A stretch of DNA of 51,182 bases from NCBI RefSeq assembly GCF_022829515.1, contig NZ_JAKSYL010000113.1, forward strand, positions 1-51,182, in the 5' to 3' direction. This document shows, piece by piece, positions 1-8,618 of this stretch. The stretch's first letter is position 1, and each line of letters begins with the position of its first letter. The notes under the pieces are model-generated. The model did no database searches. It saw nothing but the letters and a program-made list of their open reading frames with translations, and had not been told where the DNA came from. Source of the stretch: Methylobacterium sp. J-048. Its GTDB lineage: Bacteria; Pseudomonadota; Alphaproteobacteria; Rhizobiales; Beijerinckiaceae. The position numbers and the translations under genes were made by a program.

Positions 1-154
1 ACGGCGTGGGACGAGTCGCAGAGCAATTGATCGACAACCGTATCAAGTCTTGGCGCGTGTCGCGATCAGCGTGTCGAACGGCCTGAATGCGGCCGACGCA
101 ACGCCATCTGGCCTGCCGCACCACAACTCGCCCGCCCCCACCCCGGAGCCCGCC

Positions 155-3100
155 ATGGCCACCCTGATCCTGTCGACGGCGGGCGCGGCGGTCGGGACCG
201 CTCTGGGCGGGCCGATCGGGGCCGTGGTGGGGGGCGTGCTCGGGGCGGCCGCGGGGGCGGGGCTCGACGGGATGCTGTCGGGCTTCGGGCGGCACACGCG
301 CTTCGTCGAGGGGCCGCGGCTCGCCGATGTCGCCGGCCTGTCCTCCACGGAGGGCGACCCCATCCCGCGGGTCTACGGGCGGGCGAAGATCGGCGGCAGC
401 CTGATCTGGGCGACGCGCGCCCGGGAGGTCGCCAACACCACGGTGGAGCGCGCGGCGTCCGCCTCCAAGGGCGCGGGCGGGCAGAAGACCGTACGCACCC
501 GCTACGCCTATTTCGCCAACCTGGCGGTGGGCCTGTGCGAGGGCGAGATCGCCATGGTCCGCCGGATCTGGGCGGACGGCAAGGAGATCGACCAGATCGG
601 GATCACCCTGCGGGTCCATACCGGCGGCCCGGACCAGGCGCCGGACCCGCTGATCGTCGCGAAGGAAGGCACCGAGAACGCCCCGGCCTATCGCGGCCTC
701 GCCTACGTGGTGTTCGAGAACCTGCCGCTCGCCGATTTCGGCAACCGCGTCCCGCAATTCGCCTTCGAGGTGGTGCGCCCGGTCAACGGCCTGTTCCACC
801 GGATCCGCGCCGTCGACCTGATCCCGGGGGCGGGCGAGTTCGCCCTCGATCCGAACCTCGTCACCGTCGATCTCGGTCTCGGCCGGACGCAGGCGGTCAA
901 CCGGCACCAGCTCCAGCGCGCCACCGACGTCACCGCCTCCCTCGACGCTCTTCAGGCCCTGTGCCCGAACCTGCGCCGGGTCGCCGTGGTGGCGACGTGG
1001 TTCGGCACCGACCTGCGCGCCGGCTCCTGCCGGGTGGTGCCGAAGGTCGAGACCCGGGCCAAGCGCACCATGCCGGAGGCCTGGAGCGTCGCCGGGATCA
1101 CGCGCGACAAGGCCGAAATGGTCTCGACCCTGCCGGACGGCACCCCCGCCTATGGCGGCACCCCGTCGGATGCCGGGCTGACCCGGCTGGTCGCCGATCT
1201 CGCGGCCCGCGGCCTCGAGGTGCTGCTCTACCCGTTCGTGATGATGGACGTGGCCGCAGGCAACGGCCTGCCCGATCCGCGCGTGCCTGGCGCGACCCAG
1301 CCGGCCTATCCCTGGCGCGGGCGCATCACCTGCGACCCGGCCCCGGACGTCTCCGGCAGCCCGGACGGCACCGCCGCCGCGGAGGCGCAGGTCCAGGACT
1401 TTTTCGCCAACGGCTACCGCGCGGAGGTGCTGCATTACGCCGGCCTCGCGGCGCAATGGGCGGCGCGGGGCGTGCGGATCGCCGGCTTCGTGATCGGCAG
1501 CGAGTTCGTCGGCCTCACCCAGGTGCGCGGCGCCTCCGGCTACCCGGCCGTGCAGGCGTTCAAAAGCCTCGCCGCGGAGTTGCGGTCCCGCTTGGGCACC
1601 GGCGTCACGCTCGTCTACGGGGCGGACTGGACCGAGTACGGCGCCCATGTCCGCGACGGCGGCGCCACGATCCGGTTCCCCTTGGATGACCTGTTCGCCG
1701 ACCCGAATATCGGCGCCGTCGGGATCGACTGGTATCCGCCGATCTCCGACTGGCACGACACGCCGGACCATGCCGACCTCGCGGTCTCGGGCGACATCGC
1801 CGACCGCGCCTACCTGAAGGCCCGGGGTGCCTCCGGCGAGGCCTACGACTGGTACTATGCCGACGCGGCCGGGCGCGACGCCCAGGCGCGCCTGCCGATC
1901 CAGGATGGCGCCTCCGGCAAGCCGTGGATCTACCGGCCCAAGGACCTGGTCGGCTGGTGGTCGAACCCGCATGTCGAGCGCGACGGCGGGCTCGAGACCC
2001 GCGCTACCGCCTGGGTGCCCAAGGGTAAGCCGATCTGGCTCACCGAGGTCGGGGTGCCGGCGGTGGACAAGGGTACGAACGGCCCCAACGTCTTCCCCGA
2101 TCCGAAATCCGCCGAGGGCGCCTACCCGCCGCATTCCCGGGCTCTGCGCGACGAGCTGATCCAGCTGCGGGGCGTCGAGGCGGTGATCGCCCGGTTCGAT
2201 CCGGCCGCAGTGGGGTTTTCGGAGGCCGACAACCCGGTCTCGCCGGTCTATGGCGGCCGGATGGTCGATCCGGGATCGATCTTCGTCTGGTCCTGGGATG
2301 CGCGGCCCTACCCGGCCTTCCCGACCGTGCAGGCGGTCTGGGCCGACACCGCCAACTGGCGGGTCGGCCACTGGATCACGGGACGGATCGAGGGCTGCGA
2401 CCTCGACCGGCTGGTCCTGAAGATCCTGGCCGATTTCGGCTTCGACGCACCGGTCGCCGTGGAGGCCGCCGCCTTCCTCGACGGCTACGTCATCGACCGG
2501 CCGCTCTCGGCGCGCGCCGCGTTAGAGACCCTGGCGCAGATCTACGGGCTCGACGTCTCAGCGGTGGCCGGCACCCTGCACCTGCGCGGGCCCCGTCGCG
2601 ACAGGCCGGTGGTGCTCGCCGAAGCCGATCTGGTTCGGCTGTCGGAGGACAAGCCGATCCTGCGCCAGGTCCGGGCCGAGGAGAGCGCCCTGCCGCGCTC
2701 GGTCGAGCTCGGGCTGACCGAATCCGAGAGCCCGGATTATCGCCGCGCCTCGGCCGCCGCGATCCGCCCGGTGGGCGAGCGGCGGCGCGAGACCCGGATC
2801 GAGGCGGCGATCGTCACCCGCCGGGAGACCGGCGACGGCCTCGCCGAGGCGATGCTCGACCGGGTGATCGCCGCCCGGGACAGCGCGGTCTTCACCCTGA
2901 GCCCGCGCCGCGTCGAACTGGAGCCCGGCGACCTGCTGGCGGTGCCGGCCGACGTGCCGGGCGGGACGGTTTTGTGCAGGATCGACCGGATCGACGACGC
3001 GCCCACCGGCCGGCGGATCGAGGCGAGCGGCGTGCCGCCCCGGGGCGGGCCCGCGCGCGGCCTGCCCCGCAGCCCGGCCCTGCCGGTCGGCCCGACGCCG

Positions 3101-4051
3101 GCCTTTCCGGGGCCGCCCTTCGCCGTGGTGCTCGACCTGCCGGTGGACCGCGGCAGCCCGACGGTGCTGCAATACCTGGCGGTGGCGGCCGAGCCCTGGC
3201 CTGAGGAGACCGCCGTCTGGCGGGCGGAAGGATCCGGGCCGCTCGCCCTCCACGGCCTCGTCGATTACCCGGCCTGTCTCGGCCGGACCCTCACGGCGCT
3301 GCCAGCCGGGCCGCTCTGGCGGCTGCAGCGGGGCGTACCGCTCGACGTCACCCTGCGCCGGGGCGGGGCGCTCGGCGCCATCGGCGAGGCCGCGATGCTC
3401 GCGGGCGGTAACCTGTTCGCGCTGGTCGGGCCGGACGGCGCCGTGGAGCTGGTGTCCGCCGCCAACGCGGTGCTGACCGGTGCCGACACCTACCGGCTCT
3501 CCGGGCTCCTGCGCGGGCTCGCCGGAAGTGAGGCCCAGGCCGTCCGGGCGACCCCGGCGGGCAGCCTGATCGTGCGGCTCAACGACGGCGCCGTGGTGCC
3601 CCTGGTCGAGCGCCTGGACGAGGTCGGCCGCGGATTCCGCTACCGGGTCGGCCCGGCCGCGCGAGACCTGGGCGATCCGGCCTTCTCGGAATTCGCCGCC
3701 ACGGCTGGGCTCGCGGCTTTGCGACCCCTGCGGCTGGTCCATCTGCGGGCGCGCCGGGAGGCGTCGGGGGTGCGGCTCACCTGGATCCGCCGGGCGCGCC
3801 GGGACGGCGACGCCTGGGAGCCCGCCGAGATCCCCCTCGACGAGCCGGAGGCCTACGCGGTCACGGTCTTCTCCGGCGCCGGCACGCCCTTGCGCCGGGT
3901 CCGGGCCGAGGCGCAGCAGGTCCTCTACGCCGACGAGGCGGCCGATTTCGGCGGCAAGCAGACCAGCCTCGACGTGGCCGTGGCCCAGATCGGCGCCGTG
4001 GCCGGCCCCGGGCCGGCCTCCCGCGCGCGCATTCCCGTCCGCTCGGCCTGA
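155..4051 (+). CDS. GTA/phage tail hub protein with TIM-barrel domain (gp15-like)
   Basis: This 1298-residue protein resembles the large 'megatron' baseplate/tail-hub protein of alphaproteobacterial gene transfer agents (Rhodobacter GTA gp15). It probably sits at the tail tip and contacts or digests the cell envelope. Visible parts are a Gly/Ala-rich N-terminus, a glycoside-hydrolase-like TIM barrel at about residues 300-720 with acidic candidates in GSEFVGLT (about 448) and LTEVGVP (about 628), a tail-protein domain at about 810-960, and a C-terminal beta-rich region. The frame is open from position 50, but the ATG at 155 has GGAG at 145-148 and begins the conserved MATLILSTAGAAVGTALGG segment. 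The next gene uses the same CCGGAGCC leader. Family assignment is confident; the substrate of the barrel is unknown. Confidence 0.9.
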   Translation: MATLILSTAGAAVGTALGGPIGAVVGGVLGAAAGAGLDGMLSGFGRHTRFVEGPRLADVAGLSSTEGDPIPRVYGRAKIGGSLIWATRAREVANTTVERAASASKGAGGQKTVRTRYAYFANLAVGLCEGEIAMVRRIWADGKEIDQIGITLRVHTGGPDQAPDPLIVAKEGTENAPAYRGLAYVVFENLPLADFGNRVPQFAFEVVRPVNGLFHRIRAVDLIPGAGEFALDPNLVTVDLGLGRTQAVNRHQLQRATDVTASLDALQALCPNLRRVAVVATWFGTDLRAGSCRVVPKVETRAKRTMPEAWSVAGITRDKAEMVSTLPDGTPAYGGTPSDAGLTRLVADLAARGLEVLLYPFVMMDVAAGNGLPDPRVPGATQPAYPWRGRITCDPAPDVSGSPDGTAAAEAQVQDFFANGYRAEVLHYAGLAAQWAARGVRIAGFVIGSEFVGLTQVRGASGYPAVQAFKSLAAELRSRLGTGVTLVYGADWTEYGAHVRDGGATIRFPLDDLFADPNIGAVGIDWYPPISDWHDTPDHADLAVSGDIADRAYLKARGASGEAYDWYYADAAGRDAQARLPIQDGASGKPWIYRPKDLVGWWSNPHVERDGGLETRATAWVPKGKPIWLTEVGVPAVDKGTNGPNVFPDPKSAEGAYPPHSRALRDELIQLRGVEAVIARFDPAAVGFSEADNPVSPVYGGRMVDPGSIFVWSWDARPYPAFPTVQAVWADTANWRVGHWITGRIEGCDLDRLVLKILADFGFDAPVAVEAAAFLDGYVIDRPLSARAALETLAQIYGLDVSAVAGTLHLRGPRRDRPVVLAEADLVRLSEDKPILRQVRAEESALPRSVELGLTESESPDYRRASAAAIRPVGERRRETRIEAAIVTRRETGDGLAEAMLDRVIAARDSAVFTLSPRRVELEPGDLLAVPADVPGGTVLCRIDRIDDAPTGRRIEASGVPPRGGPARGLPRSPALPVGPTPAFPGPPFAVVLDLPVDRGSPTVLQYLAVAAEPWPEETAVWRAEGSGPLALHGLVDYPACLGRTLTALPAGPLWRLQRGVPLDVTLRRGGALGAIGEAAMLAGGNLFALVGPDGAVELVSAANAVLTGADTYRLSGLLRGLAGSEAQAVRATPAGSLIVRLNDGAVVPLVERLDEVGRGFRYRVGPAARDLGDPAFSEFAATAGLAALRPLRLVHLRARREASGVRLTWIRRARRDGDAWEPAEIPLDEPEAYAVTVFSGAGTPLRRVRAEAQQVLYADEAADFGGKQTSLDVAVAQIGAVAGPGPASRARIPVRSA

Positions 4052-4075
4052 TCCCCGCTCGGACCGAAGCCCTGA

Positions 4076-4169
4076 CCGTCATTGCGAGCGTAGCGAAGCA
4101 ACCTAGGGACGCGCCACGCATCGTCATCGCGCGCTGCACTGGGTCGCTTCGCTGCGCTCGCGATGACGG
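4076..4169. repeat. Palindromic intergenic repeat (CCGTCATTGCGAGCG type)
   Basis: The ends are near-perfect inverted repeats: CCGTCATTGCGAGCG at 4076-4090 and CGCTCGCGATGACGG at 4155-4169. The element nearly fills the gap between the tail hub gene and the DUF2793 gene. This end sequence is familiar from dispersed REP-like elements of Rhizobiales. It is present once in this window. Confidence 0.7.
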
Positions 4170-4193
4170 CATTGCACCCCCCCCGGAGCCCCC

Positions 4194-5450
4194 ATGACCG
4201 ACGCCACGCCCCGCCTCGGCCTGCCGCTGATCGCGGCGAGCCAGGCCCAGAAGCACGTCACCCACAACGAGGCGCTCGGCCTCCTCGACGCCCTGGTCCA
4301 GCTCGCCTGCCTGGACAAGGACCTCACCGCACCGCCCCAGAACCCCGCGGAGGGCGACCGCTACCTCGTGGTCGCATCGAACCCGGGGGGCGCCTGGGCC
4401 GGGCTCGCCGGCCAGGTGGTGCGCTACGCCGACGGCGTCTGGATCGGCGCCGTGCCCCGGGCCGGCTGGTTCGCCTACCTGATCGACGAGGCCGACCTCT
4501 ACGTGTTCGACGGGACCGCCTGGGGCAGCTTCCGCCGGACGCTCACGGCGATCCAGAGCGTCAGCCGGCTCGGCATCAACACCGGGGCGGACGCCACCAA
4601 CCGCCTCGCGGTCAAGTCCGACGCGGCTCTGCTCACCTGGGACGACGCGACGCCGGGTTCTGGCGACATGCGGATGTCGGTGAACAAGCAGGCCGCGTCC
4701 CGGGATGCCGGTCTGATCCTCCAGACCGGCTATTCCGCCCGCGCCCTGCTGGGCCTTTTGGGCAGCGACGACTTCTCCCTGAAGGTCTCTCCGGACGGGT
4801 CCGCCTTCGCCACCGCGCTCACCGCCTCCGCGGCGAAGGGCGGGATCGATTTCGCCTCCACCGAGACCGTGCTGGCCTCGGCGGCGACCACGGATCTCGG
4901 CGGCGCCGGCACGCGGCGGGTGCTGGTGACCGGCACGGCCCGGATCACCCGTTTCGGCACCGGCGCCGACCGGGAGCGGCTCGTGCGCTTTTCCGGCGCC
5001 CCCACCCTGGTCCACGATCCCGAGCAACTGGCGCTGCCGACCCGGGCCGACATCGTCACGGCCGCCGACGACACCTGTCTCGCCACCTCGGACGGCGCCG
5101 GCCGATGGTGCGTGCGGCACTACCAGCGCGCCGACGGCACCCCGCTGGCGCTCGGCACGCAGGCGCTGACCCAGAACGGCTACGCCCGGCTCGCCAACGG
5201 GCTGATCCTGCAATGGGGGCTCGCGACGAGCACGGACGCGGAGGTCTCGCTGTCGTTCGCGTTGGCCTTCCCCAGCGCCTGCCTGGGCGTCTGGACGCAG
5301 CCGGTCGCCCGGGATGCCGGCACGCTCTACGCCAGCCAAGTCAGCGACGTGACCGCCACCGGCTTCACCCTCCGCAACCGCCGCACGACCGGCGGCACGG
5401 TCACGGGCGCCGGCAATGTCTCAGCGTATTGGTTGGGATTGGGGTCGTGA
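4194..5450 (+). CDS. DUF2793 domain protein, putative tail/fibre component
   Basis: The 418-residue protein opens with the DUF2793 signature region (about residues 5-90, including LPLIAASQAQKHVTHNEA). This family is found in phage and GTA neighbourhoods of Alphaproteobacteria. The rest is low-complexity, Thr/Ser/Ala-rich and probably beta-structured, and ends in a compact domain (about 310-418) like those at the tips of tail fibres. No signal peptide or membrane segment is visible. The ATG has GGAG at 4185-4188, a good spacing. It follows the tail hub gene on the same strand with only a repeat between them, so a role in the same particle is inferred. No catalytic motif is recognised. Confidence 0.85.
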   Translation: MTDATPRLGLPLIAASQAQKHVTHNEALGLLDALVQLACLDKDLTAPPQNPAEGDRYLVVASNPGGAWAGLAGQVVRYADGVWIGAVPRAGWFAYLIDEADLYVFDGTAWGSFRRTLTAIQSVSRLGINTGADATNRLAVKSDAALLTWDDATPGSGDMRMSVNKQAASRDAGLILQTGYSARALLGLLGSDDFSLKVSPDGSAFATALTASAAKGGIDFASTETVLASAATTDLGGAGTRRVLVTGTARITRFGTGADRERLVRFSGAPTLVHDPEQLALPTRADIVTAADDTCLATSDGAGRWCVRHYQRADGTPLALGTQALTQNGYARLANGLILQWGLATSTDAEVSLSFALAFPSACLGVWTQPVARDAGTLYASQVSDVTATGFTLRNRRTTGGTVTGAGNVSAYWLGLGS

Positions 5451-5567
5451 GGGCGATTCCGGGCGCGCGCCCCTCGCTGAGCCGCCCCATCACCGCCGCT
5501 CCGGCATCGTCCGCGCTTCCAGCATGCCGAACTGCCGGATCCCCAGTTTTCCGGATGGGGCTCCGGT

Positions 5568-5662
5568 CCCCTCTCCCGTGCGGGAGAGGGACAGGGTGAG
5601 GGGCGAGATCTTTCCGGATCGCGCGTATCCCTCACCCCAACCCTCTCCCGCCCGGGAGAGGG
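5568..5662. repeat. Palindromic repeat (CCCTCTCCCG type), copy 1
   Basis: Two short hairpins flank the element: CCCTCTCCCG/CGGGAGAGGG at 5568-5590 and again at 5641-5662. A second copy lies in the opposite orientation at 34188-34282, and the core ACAGGGTGAGGG...CCGGATCG...TCCCTCACCCCAACC aligns after reverse complementing. The element occupies most of the 313-bp gene-free stretch 5451-5763, where nothing else was seen. Confidence 0.75.
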
Positions 5663-5763
5663 GGCGCGCCGCGTCCGGTGCATGCTGATTTATGAATGTC
5701 GTAGGGGGCGTGAGAGACGAAACGTCGCCGTCGCGATAGGCCTGTGGGTCCGTGAGCCCTGCC

Positions 5764-6327
5764 TCACCCATCATTTCCCGGCGCCAAAGCCGCCAGCAGC
5801 GTCGGCTCGATTGCGGCGTAGCCGGCGGCGTTGAGGTGGATGCCGTCCTCGGTGAGATCCGGCCGCAGCGCCCCTGACGGGGTCGCGAGCGGCGGGTGGT
5901 AGTCGATCAGCGCCGCGGCGCTGGAGGCGCAATGCGCCCGGATCCAGCGGTTCAGGGCGTGGATGCGCGCCACTGGCCGCAGCTCCGGGCGCCACCCCCA
6001 GAAATCGCTTGGCATCACGGTGCCGATCCAGAGCGGCAGCCCGGCCTCGAAGGCGAGCCGCGCCATGGCGGCGATGTTGTCCCGGATCGCCCCGTCCGGG
6101 ACCGGGCCGCCGATCTCGGCGATGTCGTTGATCCCGCACAGCAGGTGGATTCCCCGGGCGCCGGCCGCGTCCCGCAGGAACCGGGCGCGGATCTGCCCGC
6201 TCGTCTGGCCCGGCACGCCCCGGGCGGTGAACCCGTGCCGCGCAAACGTCTCGGCCCGGGCGACGCCCCAGCCGGCGGTGATCGAATCGCCGATGAACAC
6301 CAGCGGCCGGTCCTGTCCGTGTCCCAC
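5764..6327 (-). CDS. SGNH/GDSL-family hydrolase
   Basis: A compact SGNH hydrolase of about 187 residues, probably an esterase or lipase of unknown substrate. Block I is VFIGDSITAGWG (nucleophile Ser), the oxyanion-hole Asn lies in CGINDIAE, and the C-terminal catalytic pair is LTEDGIHLNAAGY (Asp and His). The GTG at 6327 was chosen because it has a GGGGGA ribosome-binding site and places block I close to the N-terminus, as in the family. An ATG at 6381 would add 18 residues and run 10 bases into the divergent lysozyme gene. There is no signal peptide. It sits on the opposite strand inside a phage/GTA-like module, so a role in trimming envelope or capsule acyl groups is possible but unproven. 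Confidence 0.85.
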   Translation of the reverse strand: MGHGQDRPLVFIGDSITAGWGVARAETFARHGFTARGVPGQTSGQIRARFLRDAAGARGIHLLCGINDIAEIGGPVPDGAIRDNIAAMARLAFEAGLPLWIGTVMPSDFWGWRPELRPVARIHALNRWIRAHCASSAAALIDYHPPLATPSGALRPDLTEDGIHLNAAGYAAIEPTLLAALAPGNDG

Positions 6328-6371
6328 GTGTCCCCCGTCCGCGCCGCGCGGACCCTGCCCGGAGAGCCCCC

Positions 6372-6917
6372 ATGCCTGCAACCACCTTTCCGGCCCGGGG
6401 GCCGGGCGACGCCTTCGCGGCCGGATGCCGGAGCCTCGGGCCGCGCCTGATGCGCGATCTCGGGCTCACCGACCTCCAGGCCGCGGGCCTCCTGGGCAAT
6501 CTCGGCCACGAGAGCGGCGGGTTCCGCCATCTCCAGGAGGTCGCCCCTTCGGTGGCCGGGTCCCGGGGCGGCTGGGGTCTGGCGCAATGGACGGGCCCCC
6601 GGCGCGTGGCCATGGAGGCCTGGTGCCGGGCGCACGCACTCGATCCCGCATCCCTCGATGCGCAGTACCGCTACCTCTGCGCCGAGCTGCGCACCACCGA
6701 GGCGGCGGCGCTCGCCGCGCTGCGGCAGGCCCCGACCCTCGAGGCCGCCACCGAGATCGTGTGCCGTCTCTTCGAGCGGCCGGGGGTGGTCGCGCTGGCG
6801 AGCCGGCTGGACTGGGCCCGCCGGGCCCTCGCCGTCCTGCGCGATGCCGCGTCGCCGCCATCCGAATCCCGAGCCGGCCGGGTCCGCCGTGCGCGCAACA
6901 CCGGAGATCGATCATGA
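6372..6917 (+). CDS. Phage tail lysozyme domain protein (peptidoglycan hydrolase)
   Basis: The 181-residue protein matches the phage tail-tip lysozyme family (Phage_lysozyme2 type). LGNLGHESGGF carries the likely catalytic Glu, followed by the GGWGLAQWTGPRR substrate-cleft motif. It probably cleaves peptidoglycan, either at the particle tail or during lysis. There is no signal peptide, so export would need a holin or particle assembly. The ATG at 6372 has GGAG at 6361-6364. Its stop overlaps the next gene's start as ATGA, indicating translational coupling with the small membrane protein that follows. The C-terminal 25 residues are Arg/Ser-rich and not conserved-looking. Confidence 0.88.
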   Translation: MPATTFPARGPGDAFAAGCRSLGPRLMRDLGLTDLQAAGLLGNLGHESGGFRHLQEVAPSVAGSRGGWGLAQWTGPRRVAMEAWCRAHALDPASLDAQYRYLCAELRTTEAAALAALRQAPTLEAATEIVCRLFERPGVVALASRLDWARRALAVLRDAASPPSESRAGRVRRARNTGDRS

Positions 6918-7441
6918 CGCACCTCTTCCGTGCCGGGCTGGCGCTCGCCGGCGCCGCGATCCCGTTCGTGGCCCTCGTTTCCCCGGCACTGGCCGGTGCC
7001 CCGACGGGCGGCGTGGCGATCCCCTGGGGCGACTGGCTGGTCGGCCTGCTGCAGCCGGTCTCGGCGGTGCTGGTGCCCATCGCCGCCGCGGCCGTGACGG
7101 CCGGCATCGCCCGGGTCGCGCCCTGGGCGGCCTCGCTGCTGACCCGGGAGCGGGTCGAGGCGGCGATCCGCGCCGGGGCCGAGTACGGCCAGAACGCCGT
7201 GGCCGGTGCCGCGCGGGGCCGGACCGTGAGCGTCGATCTCGGCTCGGCGGTGGTGACGGCCGGCGCCCGGCACGTCCTGGCGACCGCGCCGGCCCATGTC
7301 GTCCGGAAGGCGGGCGGAGCCGAAGGGGTCGCCGCCCGGATCTTCCGGGCCCTGCCGCTCGACCCGCAGGCCAGCGTCGGCAACGTCCTCACGCCGTCGC
7401 TGAAGGAACTGAGGGAGCGGGACGCGGCGCATCGGGCCTGA
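6914..7441 (+). CDS. Small membrane/exported protein in lysis-like cassette
   Basis: A 175-residue protein with a signal-peptide-like N-terminus (residues 1-27, ending VSPALAGA) and a second hydrophobic segment at about 39-65. A charged alpha-helical region follows (LTRERVEAAIRAGAEYGQNAV). The start is the ATG at 6914 with GGAG at 6903-6906, overlapping the lysozyme stop as ATGA. No family is recognised with certainty. Its position directly after a cell-wall hydrolase and before two more small membrane proteins suggests a holin- or spanin-like accessory. Only the topology and gene order support this. Confidence 0.75.
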   Translation: MTHLFRAGLALAGAAIPFVALVSPALAGAPTGGVAIPWGDWLVGLLQPVSAVLVPIAAAAVTAGIARVAPWAASLLTRERVEAAIRAGAEYGQNAVAGAARGRTVSVDLGSAVVTAGARHVLATAPAHVVRKAGGAEGVAARIFRALPLDPQASVGNVLTPSLKELRERDAAHRA

Positions 7442-7472
7442 GGTCACTCCAGGCGTGGGGAAGGAGGAAGCC

Positions 7473-7805
7473 ATGAACGCCGTCCGTCAGGCCCCACGCC
7501 ACCCGCCCGAGCGCGCGTTCGACCCCGGTGGCCGCGCGCGGACGATCCGGTTTCCGCACTTCTGGCACGCCTATGTCGCGCGCCAGACCGAGCCGCGCCT
7601 GGCCGTGCTCGACGAACTCGTGGACGCCCATGTCGAGCGGCGGGTGCTGCGCCGCTACCTCCGGCGCCTCAAGCACGCGACCCTGTTCGCCTTCGTCACC
7701 GCGGCGGCGGCCGCGCACTGGTTCTCGGACCAGATCGCCTGGCTCACCGAGCGCATGCCCGCCCTGCGGGCGTTCTGGGCCCTGATCACGGGAGGTTCGC
7801 GATGA
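7473..7805 (+). CDS. Small single-span membrane protein
   Basis: A 110-residue protein with a basic, His/Arg-rich N-terminal half and one hydrophobic segment at about 68-88 (LFAFVTAAAAAHWF). The ATG at 7473 has an excellent AGGAGG site at 7462-7467. The frame opens upstream at 7455, but that start lacks a ribosome-binding site. The stop overlaps the next start as ATGA. Function unknown; part of the run of small membrane genes after the tail lysozyme. Confidence 0.72.
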   Translation: MNAVRQAPRHPPERAFDPGGRARTIRFPHFWHAYVARQTEPRLAVLDELVDAHVERRVLRRYLRRLKHATLFAFVTAAAAAHWFSDQIAWLTERMPALRAFWALITGGSR

Positions 7806-8002
7806 GCCGACGGTGGGACCGGATCCTCGACCGGATCTGGCTGGCCCTGTCCGGGGCGGTCTCGATCGCGATCATGCTTCAGATGGGCGCGCAGCTCGGG
7901 GACCGGCCCTGGTCGATCGACGCCGTCCTGGCCGCGCACGCAGCCGCGCCGGCAGCCCTGTTCCGCTCGGCCGCGCCGGCCGGATGCCGGGACGCGCGCT
8001 AG
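7802..8002 (+). CDS. Small membrane protein, 66 aa
   Basis: The protein has one hydrophobic helix (about residues 13-32) between a basic N-terminus and an Ala-rich tail. It starts within the stop codon of the preceding gene (ATGA overlap at 7802-7805), so the two are probably made together. No family is recognised. It ends the phage/GTA-like module; the 209 bases after it hold only the control region of the PepSY gene. Confidence 0.65.
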   Translation: MSRRWDRILDRIWLALSGAVSIAIMLQMGAQLGDRPWSIDAVLAAHAAAPAALFRSAAPAGCRDAR

Positions 8003-8169
8003 GCCCTCGGGCCGGCCGCCACATTCGCCTGTGCGGCACGGCCCGGACGGTGGAACCCGAAAAGCCCGTCGGCCGTAGTGCCGGCACCATGCCGTCCGCG
8101 ATCAAACCGTTCCCATGTCCACGAAGCCGACAGTCCGCCGATCGCGCGTCGTCGGGCCTGCAGCTCCAT

Positions 8170-8186
8170 ATTCAGGGCGCATTCAG
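8170..8186 (+). promoter_or_regulatory. Direct hexamer repeat ATTCAG-N5-ATTCAG, putative response-regulator site
   Basis: Two identical hexamers ATTCAG are separated by five bases, giving an 11-bp period (one helical turn), 25 bp before the PepSY start. OmpR/PhoP-family regulators bind exactly this layout of tandem hexamers. A gene for such a regulator begins at 8619. Binding and autoregulation are inferred. No convincing -10 box was identified. Confidence 0.45.
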
Positions 8187-8211
8187 TGCCCTCGGCGCCA
8201 ATCTTCTGGCA

Positions 8212-8583
8212 ATGCGCTACGCCATCGCCCTCGTTGCAATCAGCCTGACCGCCGCGGCCCTCGCCGCCAGCGGCCTCGGCTCCATGGCCGATGACGGGCC
8301 GGCCGCGCAGGCCGCCCCGGTGGCGGATCCGACGCCCCTGCGGATCGAGACCTGCCTGTCGCCGGCCGACATGCGCGAGGAGGTCGGCGAGCGCCGGGTG
8401 ATCGCCCCGGTGGCGGCGATCCGGGCGGCCCGCACGGTGATCCCCCGGGCCGAGATCCAGCGCGCGAGCCTCTGTCGCCACGAGGACGGCCTCGTGTACA
8501 TGCTCACCGCCTTGCGCCGGGACGGGCATTTCGTGCACGTGATCGTGGATGCCCGCACCGGCAAGGTGGCGGGCCAATACTGA
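8212..8583 (+). CDS. PepSY domain periplasmic protein
   Basis: A 123-residue protein with an N-terminal signal peptide (residues 1-20, Ala-rich h-region) and a single PepSY-like module covering most of the mature chain. It ends in the typical strand VIVDARTGKVAGQY. One Cys lies in the mature N-terminal part and another in RASLCRHEDG. PepSY proteins beside two-component systems are thought to modulate a periplasmic protease or sensor. The gene is 35 bp upstream of a response-regulator gene on the same strand and probably forms one transcript with it. The ATG at 8212 was chosen because the upstream frame is out of character and the signal peptide starts here. No strong ribosome-binding site is visible, so leaderless or weak initiation is possible. 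Confidence 0.82.
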   Translation: MRYAIALVAISLTAAALAASGLGSMADDGPAAQAAPVADPTPLRIETCLSPADMREEVGERRVIAPVAAIRAARTVIPRAEIQRASLCRHEDGLVYMLTALRRDGHFVHVIVDARTGKVAGQY

Positions 8584-8618
8584 CCGGGCTTCACACCCGC
8601 AGCGGAATGGAGTGAGCC

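Noticed and set aside
1..49. A possible tail of an upstream gene ending TGA at 28-30
   Set aside because: Only nine residues are visible, too few to support any assignment.
2558..3742. A 394-codon open frame on the minus strand across the tail hub gene
   Set aside because: It is antisense to a confident gene, has a low-complexity Arg/Gly/Pro-rich translation and no ribosome-binding site. It is a product of high GC content.
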